Below, piece after piece: positions 54,437 through 63,014 of a DNA stretch of 64,000 nt (position 1 is its first letter; every line of letters starts with the position of its first letter). The notes under the pieces were generated by a model. The model worked only from the letters and a program-made list of their open reading frames with translations. It ran no database searches and was not told where the DNA came from. The translations under genes were made by a program, and so were the position numbers. The stretch is taken from NCBI GenBank assembly GCA_041402045.1, contig JAWKSZ010000033.1:1-64000 (forward strand), read 5' to 3'. This DNA comes from JAGQRJ01 sp041402045 (GTDB taxonomy: Bacteria > Planctomycetota > J058).

Positions 54437-55642
54437 GTGACCCTGGACCAAGCGACCCTCTCCAGCTTCGACCTCTACAACCCGACGGAGGAGCACGAGA
54501 TGCTCCGGCGCATGGTGCGCGAGTTCGTCGAGCGCGAGGTCGAGCCCCAGGCCCTCGAGTGCGACCGCGAGGAGCGCTTCAACCAGGAGCTGTTCCGCAA
54601 GCTCGGCGAGATCGGGCTCCTGGGCGTCACCGTCTCCGACGAGTACGGCGGCTCGGGCATGGACGCGGTGGCGGCGGTGATCGCCCACGAGGAGCTGAGC
54701 ACCGCGGACCCGGGCTTCTGCCTGGCCTACCTCGCGCACTCCATGCTCTTCGTGAACAACGTCTACCACAACGCCAACGACGACCAGCGCGCGCGGATCC
54801 TGCCCAAGGTGTGCTCGGGAGAGTGGATCGGCGGGATGTGCATGTCGGAGCCCGCGGTCGGCACCGACGTGCTCGGCATGCAGAGCACGGCCGTGCGCAA
54901 GGGCGACCACTACGTGCTCAACGGGCGCAAGATGTGGATCACCAACGGCATGGTCAGCGAGACCGAGCTCGGCGACGTGTTCCTGGTCTACGCCAAGACC
55001 GGCGAGCGGGTCAGCTCGTTCGTGGTCGAGAAGGGGATGAAGGGCTTCGAGAAGGGCCAGAAGATCAAGGACAAGCTCGGCATGCGCGCTTCGACCACCG
55101 CCGAGCTGGTGTTCGAGGACTGCGAGGTCCCCGTGGAGAACCGCCTGGGCGAGGAGGGCGACTCCATGGTGCACATGATGCGCAACCTGGAGATCGAGCG
55201 CGTGACCCTGGCGGCCATGTCGCTGGGGATCGGCCTGCGCTGCCTGCGGGTCATGTGCCGCTACGCCAACGAGCGGCACGCCTTCGGCAAGCCGCTGCGC
55301 TCCTTCGGCCAGATCCAGCGCTATATCGCGCGCTCCTACGCCTCGTGGAAGTCGGCGCGCGCCTACGTCTACGACACCGCGCGGCGCATGGACCTCTCGG
55401 GCAACTCCGCGAACAGCCGGATCGACTCCGACGGGGTGAAGCTCGTGGCCACGAGCATGGGCAAGGACGTGGCCGACGCCGCGATCCAGGTGCTCGGCGG
55501 CTACGGCTACGTGGGCGAGTACGTCGTGGAGCGGCTGTGGCGCGACGCGAAGCTGCTCGAGATCGGCGGCGGGACCCTCGAGGCCCACGAGAAGAACATC
55601 ACCAAGGACCTCTCGCGCAGCTTCGAGCACGTGCTCGCCTAG
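54437..55642 (+). CDS. Acyl-CoA dehydrogenase, isovaleryl-CoA-like
   Basis: 401 residues from GTG 54437, with TTGGAGG upstream. It oxidises an acyl-CoA at the alpha-beta bond with FAD. EVEPQALECDREERFNQELF, GLLGVTVSDEYGGSGMDAVA, MCMSEPAVGTDVLGMQ, GRKMWITNGMVSET, FVVEKGMKGF and ERHAFGKPLRSFGQIQRYIA are all family blocks. The catalytic base is probably the Glu of RNLEIERVTLA, as in isovaleryl-CoA dehydrogenase, because the position used in medium-chain enzymes is EIGGGTLE (no Glu there). Branched-chain amino-acid breakdown is therefore likely. Length is normal. It is 13 bases before the FHA-GAF gene. Confidence 0.9.
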   Translation: MTLDQATLSSFDLYNPTEEHEMLRRMVREFVEREVEPQALECDREERFNQELFRKLGEIGLLGVTVSDEYGGSGMDAVAAVIAHEELSTADPGFCLAYLAHSMLFVNNVYHNANDDQRARILPKVCSGEWIGGMCMSEPAVGTDVLGMQSTAVRKGDHYVLNGRKMWITNGMVSETELGDVFLVYAKTGERVSSFVVEKGMKGFEKGQKIKDKLGMRASTTAELVFEDCEVPVENRLGEEGDSMVHMMRNLEIERVTLAAMSLGIGLRCLRVMCRYANERHAFGKPLRSFGQIQRYIARSYASWKSARAYVYDTARRMDLSGNSANSRIDSDGVKLVATSMGKDVADAAIQVLGGYGYVGEYVVERLWRDAKLLEIGGGTLEAHEKNITKDLSRSFEHVLA

Positions 55643-55655
55643 GCGCCCCCGCGCC

Positions 55656-57281
55656 GTGGAGGACGAGCACCCCTGGCTGGAGGTCACCCGCCCCGACGGG
55701 CAGCGCGACTACGTGCGCCTGAACCTGGCGCTGACCACGGTGGGCCGCAGCGAGCAGAACGTGCTCGAGCTGCTCGACCCCAAGCTCTCGCGCTTCCACT
55801 GCGAGATCGAGCGCCGCGGGCGCGACTTCTTCCTGCGCGACTGCAACAGCCGCAACGGGACGCGGGTCGACGACGAGCCGGTCCAGGTCCCGCGGCGGCT
55901 GCGGCCGGGCGACTGCATTCAGCTCGGGCACTCGCAGCTCCTGTTCCTGCGCGAGCGCCCGCCGCAGGTCGCGCGGGACGCGGCCCGACCCTTGGCGCCG
56001 CTCAGCGCCGACGAGGAGACCCTGACCCGCGTCGCCTCCCGCGGCCCGACCCGGAGCTTCGACCCCCGCGCCACCGCGCGCCTGGCGGCGCTGACCCCCG
56101 AGGACGGCGGGGTGTGGGCGCAGCTCGCGCGGGTCGCGCAGCGGGTGCTGGGCGCGGCGCGCCGCGCCGAGGTGATCGAGGAGACGCTCTCGGCGGCGCG
56201 GAGCATGCTCCAGGCGCGCGGCGCCTACCTGGGGGAGATCGACGCGGAGGGTCAGTTGACCTGCGTCGGCCGCCAGGGCCTGGACGACCCCGAGCTGCGC
56301 TACGTGGAGCAGTTGGCGGCGCGGGGCCTGGCGGCGCCGGAGCCGGTGCTCGACGACCGGCGAGGAGTCGCCCTCGCGGTGAGCGAGCCAGGGCGCGCCC
56401 CCCACGGCGTGCTCGCGATCCATGACCTGCCGCGCGCGCTGGGGCGCGACGACGAGGCGCTGAGCGCGCTGGTGAGCCTGGGGGAGCTGGCGGCGCGCAC
56501 GCTCTCGGGGAGCCTGCGGGTGGAGGAGGTGCGCCGCGAGGAGCGCGCGCGCGAGGTCGGCCGGATCGCCCAGGATCTGCAGCAGCTCCTGCGCCCGGAG
56601 CGGCTCCCGGTGGTCCCGGGGCTCGAGCTCGGCGCCGCGGCGCGCGGCGTCGGCCGCGGATTCTGGGACGCGCTGACCCTGCCCGAGCGCGCGGGGCGGC
56701 GCGAGCTGCTGCTGGCGCTGGGGGCGGTGCCGCGCAGCCCGCCGCTGCTCGGGCTCCGGCGGCGCGGCGAGCGCGGCGTGCTCGCGCTCATGGCGCAGGC
56801 GGAGCTCAAGGGCGCCCTGCGCGCGACCGTGGAGTCTTGCGCGGCGCTGTCCGAGGTCCTGACCCGCCTGGCCGGCGCCGGGGCGGGCACGCCGCTGGCG
56901 CCGGAGGTCGGGCTCTCGCTCCTGCGCTACGACCCGAGCGAGGGGGTGCTGCGCGCCGCGGGGGTGGGGCACCCGCCCTTGCTCCTGCGCCGGGGGGGCG
57001 AGGTCGAGGCCTTGCCCCAGGTCGCCGAGCCGCTGGGCCTGCGCTGCCCCCCTTGCGCGGAGCGGATCGTGCGCTGGGGGGCGGGGGACGTGCTGCTCGC
57101 GGTGAGTCACCTCCCGCGGAGCCTGGAGCCGGACGTGCTCCCGGCCATGTTCGACGCCTACGCCACCGGCGCGCCCTCGGCGTCGGAGCTGGCGGCCCAG
57201 ATCGCCGACGACCTCGAACAGCACGCGGAGGAGCCGGGGTGGGATCCCCCGGCGGTGCTCGTGGTCCGGCGCGACGGGTGA
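55656..57281 (+). CDS. FHA-GAF protein with an eroded SpoIIE/PP2C-like phosphatase domain
   Basis: 541 residues from GTG 55656. The FHA domain is canonical: TTVGRSEQNVLELLDPKLS, KLSRFHCEIERRGRDFF and DCNSRNGTRVDD keep the Arg, SxxH and NG residues that bind phosphothreonine. A GAF-like domain follows (AARSMLQARGAYLGEIDAEG; VLDDRRGVALAVSEPGRAPH). The C-terminal part fits the SpoIIE fold by RYDPSEGVLRAAGVGHPPLL and GAGDVLLAVS. However the GDFYD-like start reads GRGFWD, the GDVSGHG-like loop is missing and the TDGVTE motif is replaced by SHLPRS. Metal binding is doubtful, so a pseudophosphatase adaptor is possible. Co-transcribed with the dehydrogenase by position. Confidence 0.82.
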   Translation: MEDEHPWLEVTRPDGQRDYVRLNLALTTVGRSEQNVLELLDPKLSRFHCEIERRGRDFFLRDCNSRNGTRVDDEPVQVPRRLRPGDCIQLGHSQLLFLRERPPQVARDAARPLAPLSADEETLTRVASRGPTRSFDPRATARLAALTPEDGGVWAQLARVAQRVLGAARRAEVIEETLSAARSMLQARGAYLGEIDAEGQLTCVGRQGLDDPELRYVEQLAARGLAAPEPVLDDRRGVALAVSEPGRAPHGVLAIHDLPRALGRDDEALSALVSLGELAARTLSGSLRVEEVRREERAREVGRIAQDLQQLLRPERLPVVPGLELGAAARGVGRGFWDALTLPERAGRRELLLALGAVPRSPPLLGLRRRGERGVLALMAQAELKGALRATVESCAALSEVLTRLAGAGAGTPLAPEVGLSLLRYDPSEGVLRAAGVGHPPLLLRRGGEVEALPQVAEPLGLRCPPCAERIVRWGAGDVLLAVSHLPRSLEPDVLPAMFDAYATGAPSASELAAQIADDLEQHAEEPGWDPPAVLVVRRDG

Positions 57282-57285
57282 GGCT

Positions 57286-57651
57286 TCAGCCTGCGGGATA
57301 GATCGCGCCGCTGGTGCAGGTCTCGCGCACGACCACCCGCGAGAGCCCGGGCAGCGTGGCCTGCAGGCGCTCGTAGATCCAGCGCGCGAGGTGCTCGCTG
57401 GTCGGGTTCTCGAGGCCGGGGACCTCGTTGAGGTAGCGGTGATCGAGGGCGTCCTCGAGGGGCTTCCAGGCGCGCTTGAGCTCGGCGAAGTCGGTGACCC
57501 AGCCGAGCTGGGGGTCGAGGCCGCCGCGCACGTGGATCGCGATCCGGAACGAGTGCCCGTGCAGGCGCGCGCACTTGTGCTCGGGGGGGACGTGCGGCAG
57601 GCGGTGCGCGGCCTCGATCCCGAACTCCTTGTAGATCTCGTGCTCGCTCAC
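57286..57651 (-). CDS. queD: 6-pyruvoyltetrahydropterin synthase / 6-carboxytetrahydropterin synthase
   Basis: 121 residues from GTG 57651. GIEAAHRLPHVPPEHKCARL and HGHSFRIAIHV supply the three zinc histidines and the catalytic Cys. WVTDFAELKRAWKPLEDALDH, YLNEVPGLENPTSEHLARWI and RVVVRETCTSGAIYPAG complete the fold. Family members act in queuosine or pterin synthesis; QueD (preQ0 pathway) is the usual bacterial role. No other que genes are in the window, so the symbol is tentative. It converges with the FHA-GAF gene four bases apart. Confidence 0.88.
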   Translation of the reverse strand: MSEHEIYKEFGIEAAHRLPHVPPEHKCARLHGHSFRIAIHVRGGLDPQLGWVTDFAELKRAWKPLEDALDHRYLNEVPGLENPTSEHLARWIYERLQATLPGLSRVVVRETCTSGAIYPAG

Positions 57652-57656
57652 TGGGC

Positions 57657-58061
57657 TCAGGCCTCGAGGTTCGCCGCGCCCCAGCAGCGGCAAATGTGCT
57701 CCAGCTGCGCGGCCGCTTCGCCGGCGGCGGCCTGGATCGCGGCGAGGCTCGGGTCCTTGCGCTCCTGCACGAGGACCTGCCCCAGGGCGTGCACCATGCG
57801 GGGGAAGTGGGCCACCCGCAGCAGCACGTCGAGCACGTCCTCCAGCTCGGCCTCCGTCCGCGGTCGGCGCTCGAGGTCCAGGGCGCCGAAGGCGTCCAGC
57901 CGGTCCTCCTGCGCCTCCAGGAGCGTGGTCGCCCGCGAGAGGATCCCCTTGTACTCGTAGTCCGGCAGCGCGCGCGCGAAGTCCTGGCGCAGCTTGCGCA
58001 GGGCGCCCACGAGGGCGTCTCGTTTGGCGTTCAGGCCTCGTCGCAGGTCCGCGTCCTTCAC
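57657..58061 (-). CDS. Hypothetical helical protein upstream of queD
   Basis: 134 residues from GTG 58061 (KDADLRRGLNAKRDALVGAL). All helical and charged (KLRQDFARALPDYEYKGILS; EDVLDVLLRVAHFPRMVHAL), with no signal or membrane segment, ending EHICRCWGAANLEA. No family recognised. It lies five bases before the queD start, so the two share a transcript. Confidence 0.6.
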   Translation of the reverse strand: MKDADLRRGLNAKRDALVGALRKLRQDFARALPDYEYKGILSRATTLLEAQEDRLDAFGALDLERRPRTEAELEDVLDVLLRVAHFPRMVHALGQVLVQERKDPSLAAIQAAAGEAAAQLEHICRCWGAANLEA

Positions 58062-58122
58062 GGAGAAAAGTCTACCACCGGCGCGAACGGCTCAACGAGT
58101 GGTATGCGACCCTGGGCTGGGT

Positions 58123-58128
58123 CATACT
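58123..58128 (+). promoter_or_regulatory. Candidate -10 element (CATACT)
   Basis: CATACT, 21 bases before the GTG at 58150, in a short divergent spacer. Confidence 0.3.
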
Positions 58129-58149
58129 TGGGCGTAAAGGGGAATCAGC

Positions 58150-59484
58150 GTGGGGAAGCGGATTCAGATCTCGCTTGCTTCGGGTCAGCTCGAGCTCGAC
58201 GACCAGGCGCCTGCCGAGGGCGAGGACGAAGCGCGTAACGACTCGACGCTGAAGATCGTGGGCGAGGTCGGCCAGGAGCTGGACGCCCTGGCGGAACAGA
58301 AGGACCTGGACCCGGAGCTCCTCCTGCGCCAGCTGTGGGTGCTGAACGAGTACCTCGAGGCGTTCCCCCTGCGCTGGATCCGCAACTACGGCGAGCGCAA
58401 GGGCTGGTCCAGCGCCGCCGCCAAGATCAAGGACCTGCGCAAGCTGGGAGAGGACGGCTACGGCGAGGAGCGGCTCCCGGTGTGGGAGACCCTCGACTAC
58501 CTCAAGCAGGTGCTCCCGCTCCTGTTCACGCGCTTCAAGGTGCGCGGCGAGGTCCTGCGCCTGGTCCTGACCCCCCTCGGCAAGCTCAAGCACCACGAGA
58601 TCCGCTACCAGCGCGACGACGCGGACGACCTCCAACGCCTGTGCGAGGACGTGTCGCTCGAGATCCGCCGGTCCGGCGACCTCGACGCCCAGGTCGAGGC
58701 CTGGGGCACCGCGAACTACCCCGCCCTGCTCCAGGCGAACCCCAAGCCCCTGGCGCTCCCCGACACGCGCCTCCCCTCGCGCGGCCCGGCCCTGGGCGCG
58801 TTCCTCGGGGGCCTGGCCCTCCTGGGGCTCGGCGCCGCCTTCCTCCTGGGCAAGGTCGAGGTGCCGCAGGCCTTCGTCCTGGGCGTGGTCCTCGCGCTCC
58901 TGGGCGTCGTCGCCGCGGCCTTTGGCCTGACGCGGCTCAAGGCCCACGCTGCGGCCTCGGGGGCCCTGCCCGCCGAGTTCGCCGACCTCGCCAGCCGCTT
59001 CCGCGAGCGGCTCTACCTGATCTGCTCGCTGCGCCTCTTGAACAAGATGGCCTCGCGCTACACCCGGGCGAACGAGGGCTTCCAGGGGTTCTTGCGCAAG
59101 AACGGCGGCAAGCAGCACTGGAAGCGGGTCAAGTTCGAGGGCCGGGTCCTGACCCAGACCTTCGTCCCCAACAGCGACGAGTGGCACGACAAGGAGACGA
59201 TCGAGCACTGGCTCTCGGAGCAGGTGCAGAAGACCTACCGCCTGGAGACGGTGATCCTCACGAGCCCGGACGAGCTCGACGACGAGTCCTGGGAGGTGAT
59301 CCTGCGCGCGTACCTGCTCGAGTCCCTCGACGACGACGGCAGCCACGAAGCCGAGCTCCTGGACACCGTCGCGGACCTGGTGTTCACCCGTCGCGGCGAC
59401 GACGACAAGGCAGAGCGCGAGGCGGTGTTCCGCCGGGTCTACGCCGCCTGGGAAGACCGTCAGCGCCGCTCGGGCCGGGGGTAG
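58150..59484 (+). CDS. Membrane protein of unknown function
   Basis: 444 residues from GTG 58150 (GKRIQISLASGQLELDDQAP after the start). An N-terminal soluble region of ~210 residues includes LRQLWVLNEYLEAFPLRWIR and EVLRLVLTPLGKLKHHEIRY. Two adjacent membrane helices follow (GPALGAFLGGLALLGLGAAF; AFVLGVVLALLGVVAAAFGL), then a C-terminal soluble domain (LICSLRLLNKMASRYTRANE; KFEGRVLTQTFVPNSDEWHD; SWEVILRAYLLESLDDDG). No known domain recognised. It stands alone between two minus-strand groups. Confidence 0.7.
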   Translation: MGKRIQISLASGQLELDDQAPAEGEDEARNDSTLKIVGEVGQELDALAEQKDLDPELLLRQLWVLNEYLEAFPLRWIRNYGERKGWSSAAAKIKDLRKLGEDGYGEERLPVWETLDYLKQVLPLLFTRFKVRGEVLRLVLTPLGKLKHHEIRYQRDDADDLQRLCEDVSLEIRRSGDLDAQVEAWGTANYPALLQANPKPLALPDTRLPSRGPALGAFLGGLALLGLGAAFLLGKVEVPQAFVLGVVLALLGVVAAAFGLTRLKAHAAASGALPAEFADLASRFRERLYLICSLRLLNKMASRYTRANEGFQGFLRKNGGKQHWKRVKFEGRVLTQTFVPNSDEWHDKETIEHWLSEQVQKTYRLETVILTSPDELDDESWEVILRAYLLESLDDDGSHEAELLDTVADLVFTRRGDDDKAEREAVFRRVYAAWEDRQRRSGRG

Positions 59485-59490
59485 GCGCGC

Positions 59491-60153
59491 TCAACGGAGC
59501 GCGTCGAGCAGGTCCCGTCGCTCGCGGTCGTAGTCCTCGTCGCTGATCAGGCCCTCGTCGTGCCACTGCTTGAGCCGGCGGAGCTGGGCCTCGGCGGCGG
59601 TCCAGGCGTCGGAGTCCACCGGGGCGGTGTCCGCGGGGAGCGCGGAGTCCACGGGAGCCACGGAGGCGGGCGGCGGCGCCGCGTCTTCGCGGAAGCAGAC
59701 CAGGGCGGCGCGGAGCCGGTCAGCGCTGTGGGGGGGTCGCAGCGCGAGCTCGACGTAGGCGCGCTTGAGCCCCGCTCGGGCCAAGAACGGTCGCACCGCG
59801 TCGGCGACGACCGGCGCCTCGGGGTCGAGGAGCAGGCGCACCGTCTCGGGCCGACCCGCGGCGCGGTCGAAGCGCTCGACGTCCAGGTCCACGACGCGCT
59901 CCCAGGGGAGGGTGACCGGTCGACCGTCGACGACGTACTCGATCCGGTCGCTCGTGACCGACACGACCTCGCGGTCGGGTCGCGGCTCCCCGGCAGGACC
60001 GAGCTGGGTCGCGAAGACCTCCGCCACCACGTGCCCCGCGCGGGCGAGCTGGTCGGGTCGTTCGAGGCTGGAGAAGTCCTCTCCCAGGGGGTGCGCCGCC
60101 CGGCAGCCGAGCAGCAGGAGCGCGCAGAGGGCGCCGCAGGCGAGGCGCTTCAT
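59491..60153 (-). CDS. Lipoprotein with C-terminal SHOCT domain
   Basis: 220 residues from ATG 60153 with a lipoprotein signal (MKRLACGALCALLLLGCRAA, Cys17). The middle has a beta segment (VVSVTSDRIEYVVDGRPVTL; ERVVDLDVERFDRAAG) that resembles a small PH-like domain. The C-terminus is a SHOCT motif, LRRLKQWHDEGLISDEDYDR then ERRDLLDALR, a short helical oligomerisation element. Its ATG overlaps the stop of the ABC permease by four bases, so it is probably an accessory protein of that transporter. Confidence 0.82.
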   Translation of the reverse strand: MKRLACGALCALLLLGCRAAHPLGEDFSSLERPDQLARAGHVVAEVFATQLGPAGEPRPDREVVSVTSDRIEYVVDGRPVTLPWERVVDLDVERFDRAAGRPETVRLLLDPEAPVVADAVRPFLARAGLKRAYVELALRPPHSADRLRAALVCFREDAAPPPASVAPVDSALPADTAPVDSDAWTAAEAQLRRLKQWHDEGLISDEDYDRERRDLLDALR

Positions 60154-61841
60154 GCGGGATCCGGCTTGGGCGCCCCGAGCTCGGAGTGGGTCAGCTCGGC
60201 GCAGTGGGGGCAGCGATCCCACACTCCGGAGAAGGCGTGCCCCTTCTCGCAGCGCTGGGTGAGCGAGCCGGGAGGGGCGTAGGCGTCGGCGGGGAGGGCC
60301 ACCATGCCCGCGGCCATGTCGGAGAGCACCGCCAGCCGCTTGCGAATCACCTGCCCCAGCACGACCGAGCCTCCCGCGAAGATCGCGAAGCTCATGAGCG
60401 CCAGGACCACGTTCGGGACCCCGCCGCTGTTGCCCTTGTCCAGGGAGAACACCACCCCCGCGAACGGGTTGAGCGTCATGGGGAAGTACTCGGACCCCCG
60501 GGGGCCGAACTCGTCCAGGACCGCGGCGCCGATCAAGGGCAGGAACCACAGCATGAGCAGGATCACACCGCCCACGCCGTAGACCACCGGCTTGCTGCTG
60601 CTGATCACGGCGATCGTCTGGAACGTGAGCGCGGCGAACACCCACGCGGCGATCGCGACCAGGGGAGCCAGCACGAGGCCGCTCGCCGCCACCCGGCCGC
60701 TCTGCAGGACGGTCTCTTCGACCGCGATCAGGCCCATGCCCAGGCAGATCACCACCGGCCCCGAGTAGAAGCGTCGCACCGTGAGCCGGCGGTGCATGGG
60801 GAAGGCGCGCGACGCCCCGCTCGCGCCGAGGGAGCGCAGGGCGTCCCTCCAGCCCACCGGCACCTCGAGCGCCAGGAACAGGGAGAACACGAGCACGAGC
60901 ACGAACAGGACCTCCGGCGGCATGTCGACGGCCAGCGAGCGGTCGCTGGACCAGCCGCCGTTCCAGCGGTCCACCGAGCCCGCGTCGGTGCCCAGCGCGA
61001 CGGCCAGGGCCACGCTGAAGCCAAAGGCAGCCGTGCGGCCGAGCAGCAGCCCGCGCTCCCCGGAGAGTCGGCGCACGAGCCCCAGGTAGAACAGCGCCCC
61101 GATCAAGCCCAGCACGACCAGGGAGAGGAACTCCCCGGGAATGTGGAGGTTCCATACCGAGAAGGTGTTCGCGTCGTAGGTGCGGTGGCGCTCGACGGTG
61201 CTCAGGCCGCTGGCCCACGGGCCGAACAGCGCGAACACCTTGGGCCCTTCGTGGCCCTCCCCCAGGCACACCCCGGACGCGATCAGGAGCCCGATCACGG
61301 TGAGCAAGGCGCCGGAGGTCGCCGCGGCGGCCTTCTTGACGCTGAGGCCGAGGTGGGCGGAGAACAGCACGTAGAAGGGCGTGAGCAGGGCCAGCCCCAG
61401 GTAGGCGCGCAGCACCCCCAGGAGCCCCGGCTCGCCGCCTACCCCGAGGATGATCAAGGGCATGGCCGCCAGGAAGGCCAGCAGCGGCAGCGGCAGCACC
61501 GCGGCCAGGAAGCCGTTGGTGAGCTGGATCCCGCTGAGGCCCGTGAGCCGGAGCTGGTCCAGGGTCCCGCGCTCGCGCTCGCGGCCGACGAGGGTCGCGA
61601 GTCGCGCCGGCGTGATCACCAGCAGGGCGACCCCCACGGCGCCCCAGGTGAAGTAGTGCAGGATCGTGAACAGCTCCTGGTAGTTGGGTCGCAGGCGATA
61701 GGAGCTCTGCGCGATCCAGATCGTGAACACGATCCCCGCGATCCCGTAGATCAGGACGATGTAGACCAGGGTCGCCACGAGCGAGCGTCCCTTGAAGGCG
61801 CGCTGGCCGTGCCAGCCACAGAGCGGGCCGAAGATGGTCAC
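60150..61841 (-). CDS. ABC-2-type permease with C-terminal zinc ribbon
   Basis: 563 residues with about 10-12 hydrophobic segments (SLVATLVYIVLIYGIAGIVF; PLPLLAFLAAMPLIILGVGG; FLSLVVLGLIGALFYLGLVR; EVLFVLVLVFSLFLALEVPV). RLATLVGRERERGTLDQLRLT is the ABC-2 'E-R-E-x-G-T-L-D-x-L' coupling motif. Unusually, the C-terminus carries CEKGHAFSGVWDRCPHCAEL, a C-x3-H...C-x2-C zinc ribbon. GTG/ATG overlaps by ATGA link it to the NBD gene upstream and the SHOCT lipoprotein downstream. Substrate unknown. Confidence 0.85.
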   Translation of the reverse strand: MTIFGPLCGWHGQRAFKGRSLVATLVYIVLIYGIAGIVFTIWIAQSSYRLRPNYQELFTILHYFTWGAVGVALLVITPARLATLVGRERERGTLDQLRLTGLSGIQLTNGFLAAVLPLPLLAFLAAMPLIILGVGGEPGLLGVLRAYLGLALLTPFYVLFSAHLGLSVKKAAAATSGALLTVIGLLIASGVCLGEGHEGPKVFALFGPWASGLSTVERHRTYDANTFSVWNLHIPGEFLSLVVLGLIGALFYLGLVRRLSGERGLLLGRTAAFGFSVALAVALGTDAGSVDRWNGGWSSDRSLAVDMPPEVLFVLVLVFSLFLALEVPVGWRDALRSLGASGASRAFPMHRRLTVRRFYSGPVVICLGMGLIAVEETVLQSGRVAASGLVLAPLVAIAAWVFAALTFQTIAVISSSKPVVYGVGGVILLMLWFLPLIGAAVLDEFGPRGSEYFPMTLNPFAGVVFSLDKGNSGGVPNVVLALMSFAIFAGGSVVLGQVIRKRLAVLSDMAAGMVALPADAYAPPGSLTQRCEKGHAFSGVWDRCPHCAELTHSELGAPKPDPA

Positions 61842-62836
61842 GCGGCCCCGCCCTTCAGCAGCCCGCGCAGGGTCTCGACCCGCACCCCGCCCTCGGTGCT
61901 CCCCTGATTGGCCACCTTGAGGAACAGGTCCTCGAGGTCCTCACGCTTGAGCTGCACCCCGCACACCTCGACCCCCGCGCGCACGAGGGTCGCCACCATG
62001 CGGCTCCGCAGCTCCGGCGTCGCGCGGCCCTGGAGGGTGGCGGACAGCCGCTGCAGCGGCGCGGCGGCGGTCACGTCCACCGCGTCGACCTCGGGGAGCT
62101 CGCCCAGGAGCGAGCAGGCGGTCTGGGGATCGCCCAGGATCTCGAACTCGACGCGGTCGTGGGGGTTGAGCCGCTCGAGCACGTCGCTGATCCGCCCGCT
62201 GACCACCATGCGCCCGCCCTCGACGATCCCCACCGCGTCGCAGAAGTCGGCGAGCTCGGTGAGGATGTGCGAGGAGACCACGATCGTCTTCCCCATGTCT
62301 CGCAGGGTGCGCACGATCTCGCGAAACTCGATCCGCGCGGCCGGATCCAGGCCCGCCGCGGGCTCGTCGAGCAGCAGCACCTTGGGGTCGTGGATCAGGG
62401 TCCGGGCGAGCAGCACGCGCTGCCGCCACCCCTTGCTGAGCTGCCCGCACTTCTGGCCGACGCGCTGCTTGATCCGGGCGAGCTCCACGACCTTCGCCAC
62501 CCGGGCCGCCCGCTGGCGATACGGGATCCCGTAGAGCTGGGCGAACATGTGGAGCATGAGGTTCACGGTCAGCTCGTCGTAGAGGTGGAACGGGTCGGGC
62601 ATGAACCCCAGCCACGGTCGGACGCGGTCCTGGTGCTCCTGAGCGTCCACCCCGTCGACGAACACCTCCCCGGCCTCGGGCTGATCCACGGTGGCCAGGA
62701 TCCGCAGGGTGGTGGACTTCCCGGCCCCGTTGGGCCCTATGAAGCCGTAGGCCGAGCCGCGCTCGACCTCGAGGTCCATGCCGCGCAGGGCGACCTTGGA
62801 GCCGTAGTAACGCCACAGGTTCTTGGCGACGAGCAT
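61838..62836 (-). CDS. ABC exporter ATP-binding protein (ABC-2 type)
   Basis: 332 residues from ATG 62836; a GTG four codons upstream is the alternative, but it sits on its own ribosome site. Motifs are intact: SAYGFIGPNGAGKSTTLRIL (Walker A), GQLSKGWRQRVLLARTL (signature), KVLLLDEPAAGLDPAARIEF (Walker B with Glu) and TIVVSSHILTEL (switch His). The Q-loop reads LGFMPDPFHLYDEL, without Gln. A C-terminal ~90-residue domain (EFEILGDPQTACSLLGELPE; LKREDLEDLFLKV) is typical of GldA/CcmA-like exporters. It heads the operon NBD - permease - SHOCT lipoprotein. Confidence 0.93.
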   Translation of the reverse strand: MLVAKNLWRYYGSKVALRGMDLEVERGSAYGFIGPNGAGKSTTLRILATVDQPEAGEVFVDGVDAQEHQDRVRPWLGFMPDPFHLYDELTVNLMLHMFAQLYGIPYRQRAARVAKVVELARIKQRVGQKCGQLSKGWRQRVLLARTLIHDPKVLLLDEPAAGLDPAARIEFREIVRTLRDMGKTIVVSSHILTELADFCDAVGIVEGGRMVVSGRISDVLERLNPHDRVEFEILGDPQTACSLLGELPEVDAVDVTAAAPLQRLSATLQGRATPELRSRMVATLVRAGVEVCGVQLKREDLEDLFLKVANQGSTEGGVRVETLRGLLKGGAA

Positions 62837-62890
62837 TGGCGATCCCACCCCTAAGGGGGCGAGTCTGCGAAGCGAGGGTGCGTTTGTCTA

Positions 62891-62947
62891 GGCTCTGTCC
62901 GCAAACGGGGGCAAGCGAGAGCGTTGCCCCTGTTTGCGGACAAAGCC
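62891..62947. terminator. Long hairpin in the divergent spacer
   Basis: GGCTCTGTCCGCAAACGGGG and its complement CCCCTGTTTGCGGACAAAGCC form about 23 bp around an 8-12 base loop. It lies between two divergent genes, so a terminator role is unlikely; it may be an operator or a mobile-repeat remnant. Confidence 0.5.
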
Positions 62948-62989
62948 GAGTGCCTGCCCTGGGCGCCTCGCAAAGCCGCGGGCGTTGAG

Positions 62990-62995
62990 TAGCAT
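62990..62995 (+). promoter_or_regulatory. Candidate -10 element (TAGCAT)
   Basis: TAGCAT in TTGAGTAGCATGCA, 19 bases before the ATG at 63015; same context as at 25974. Confidence 0.35.
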
Positions 62996-63014
62996 GCAGG
63001 GGGTGGAGGCAGCG

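Noticed and set aside
62891..62947. Terminator of the ABC operon
   Set aside because: It lies upstream of both divergent genes, not at a 3' end, so it is listed only as a hairpin of unknown role.
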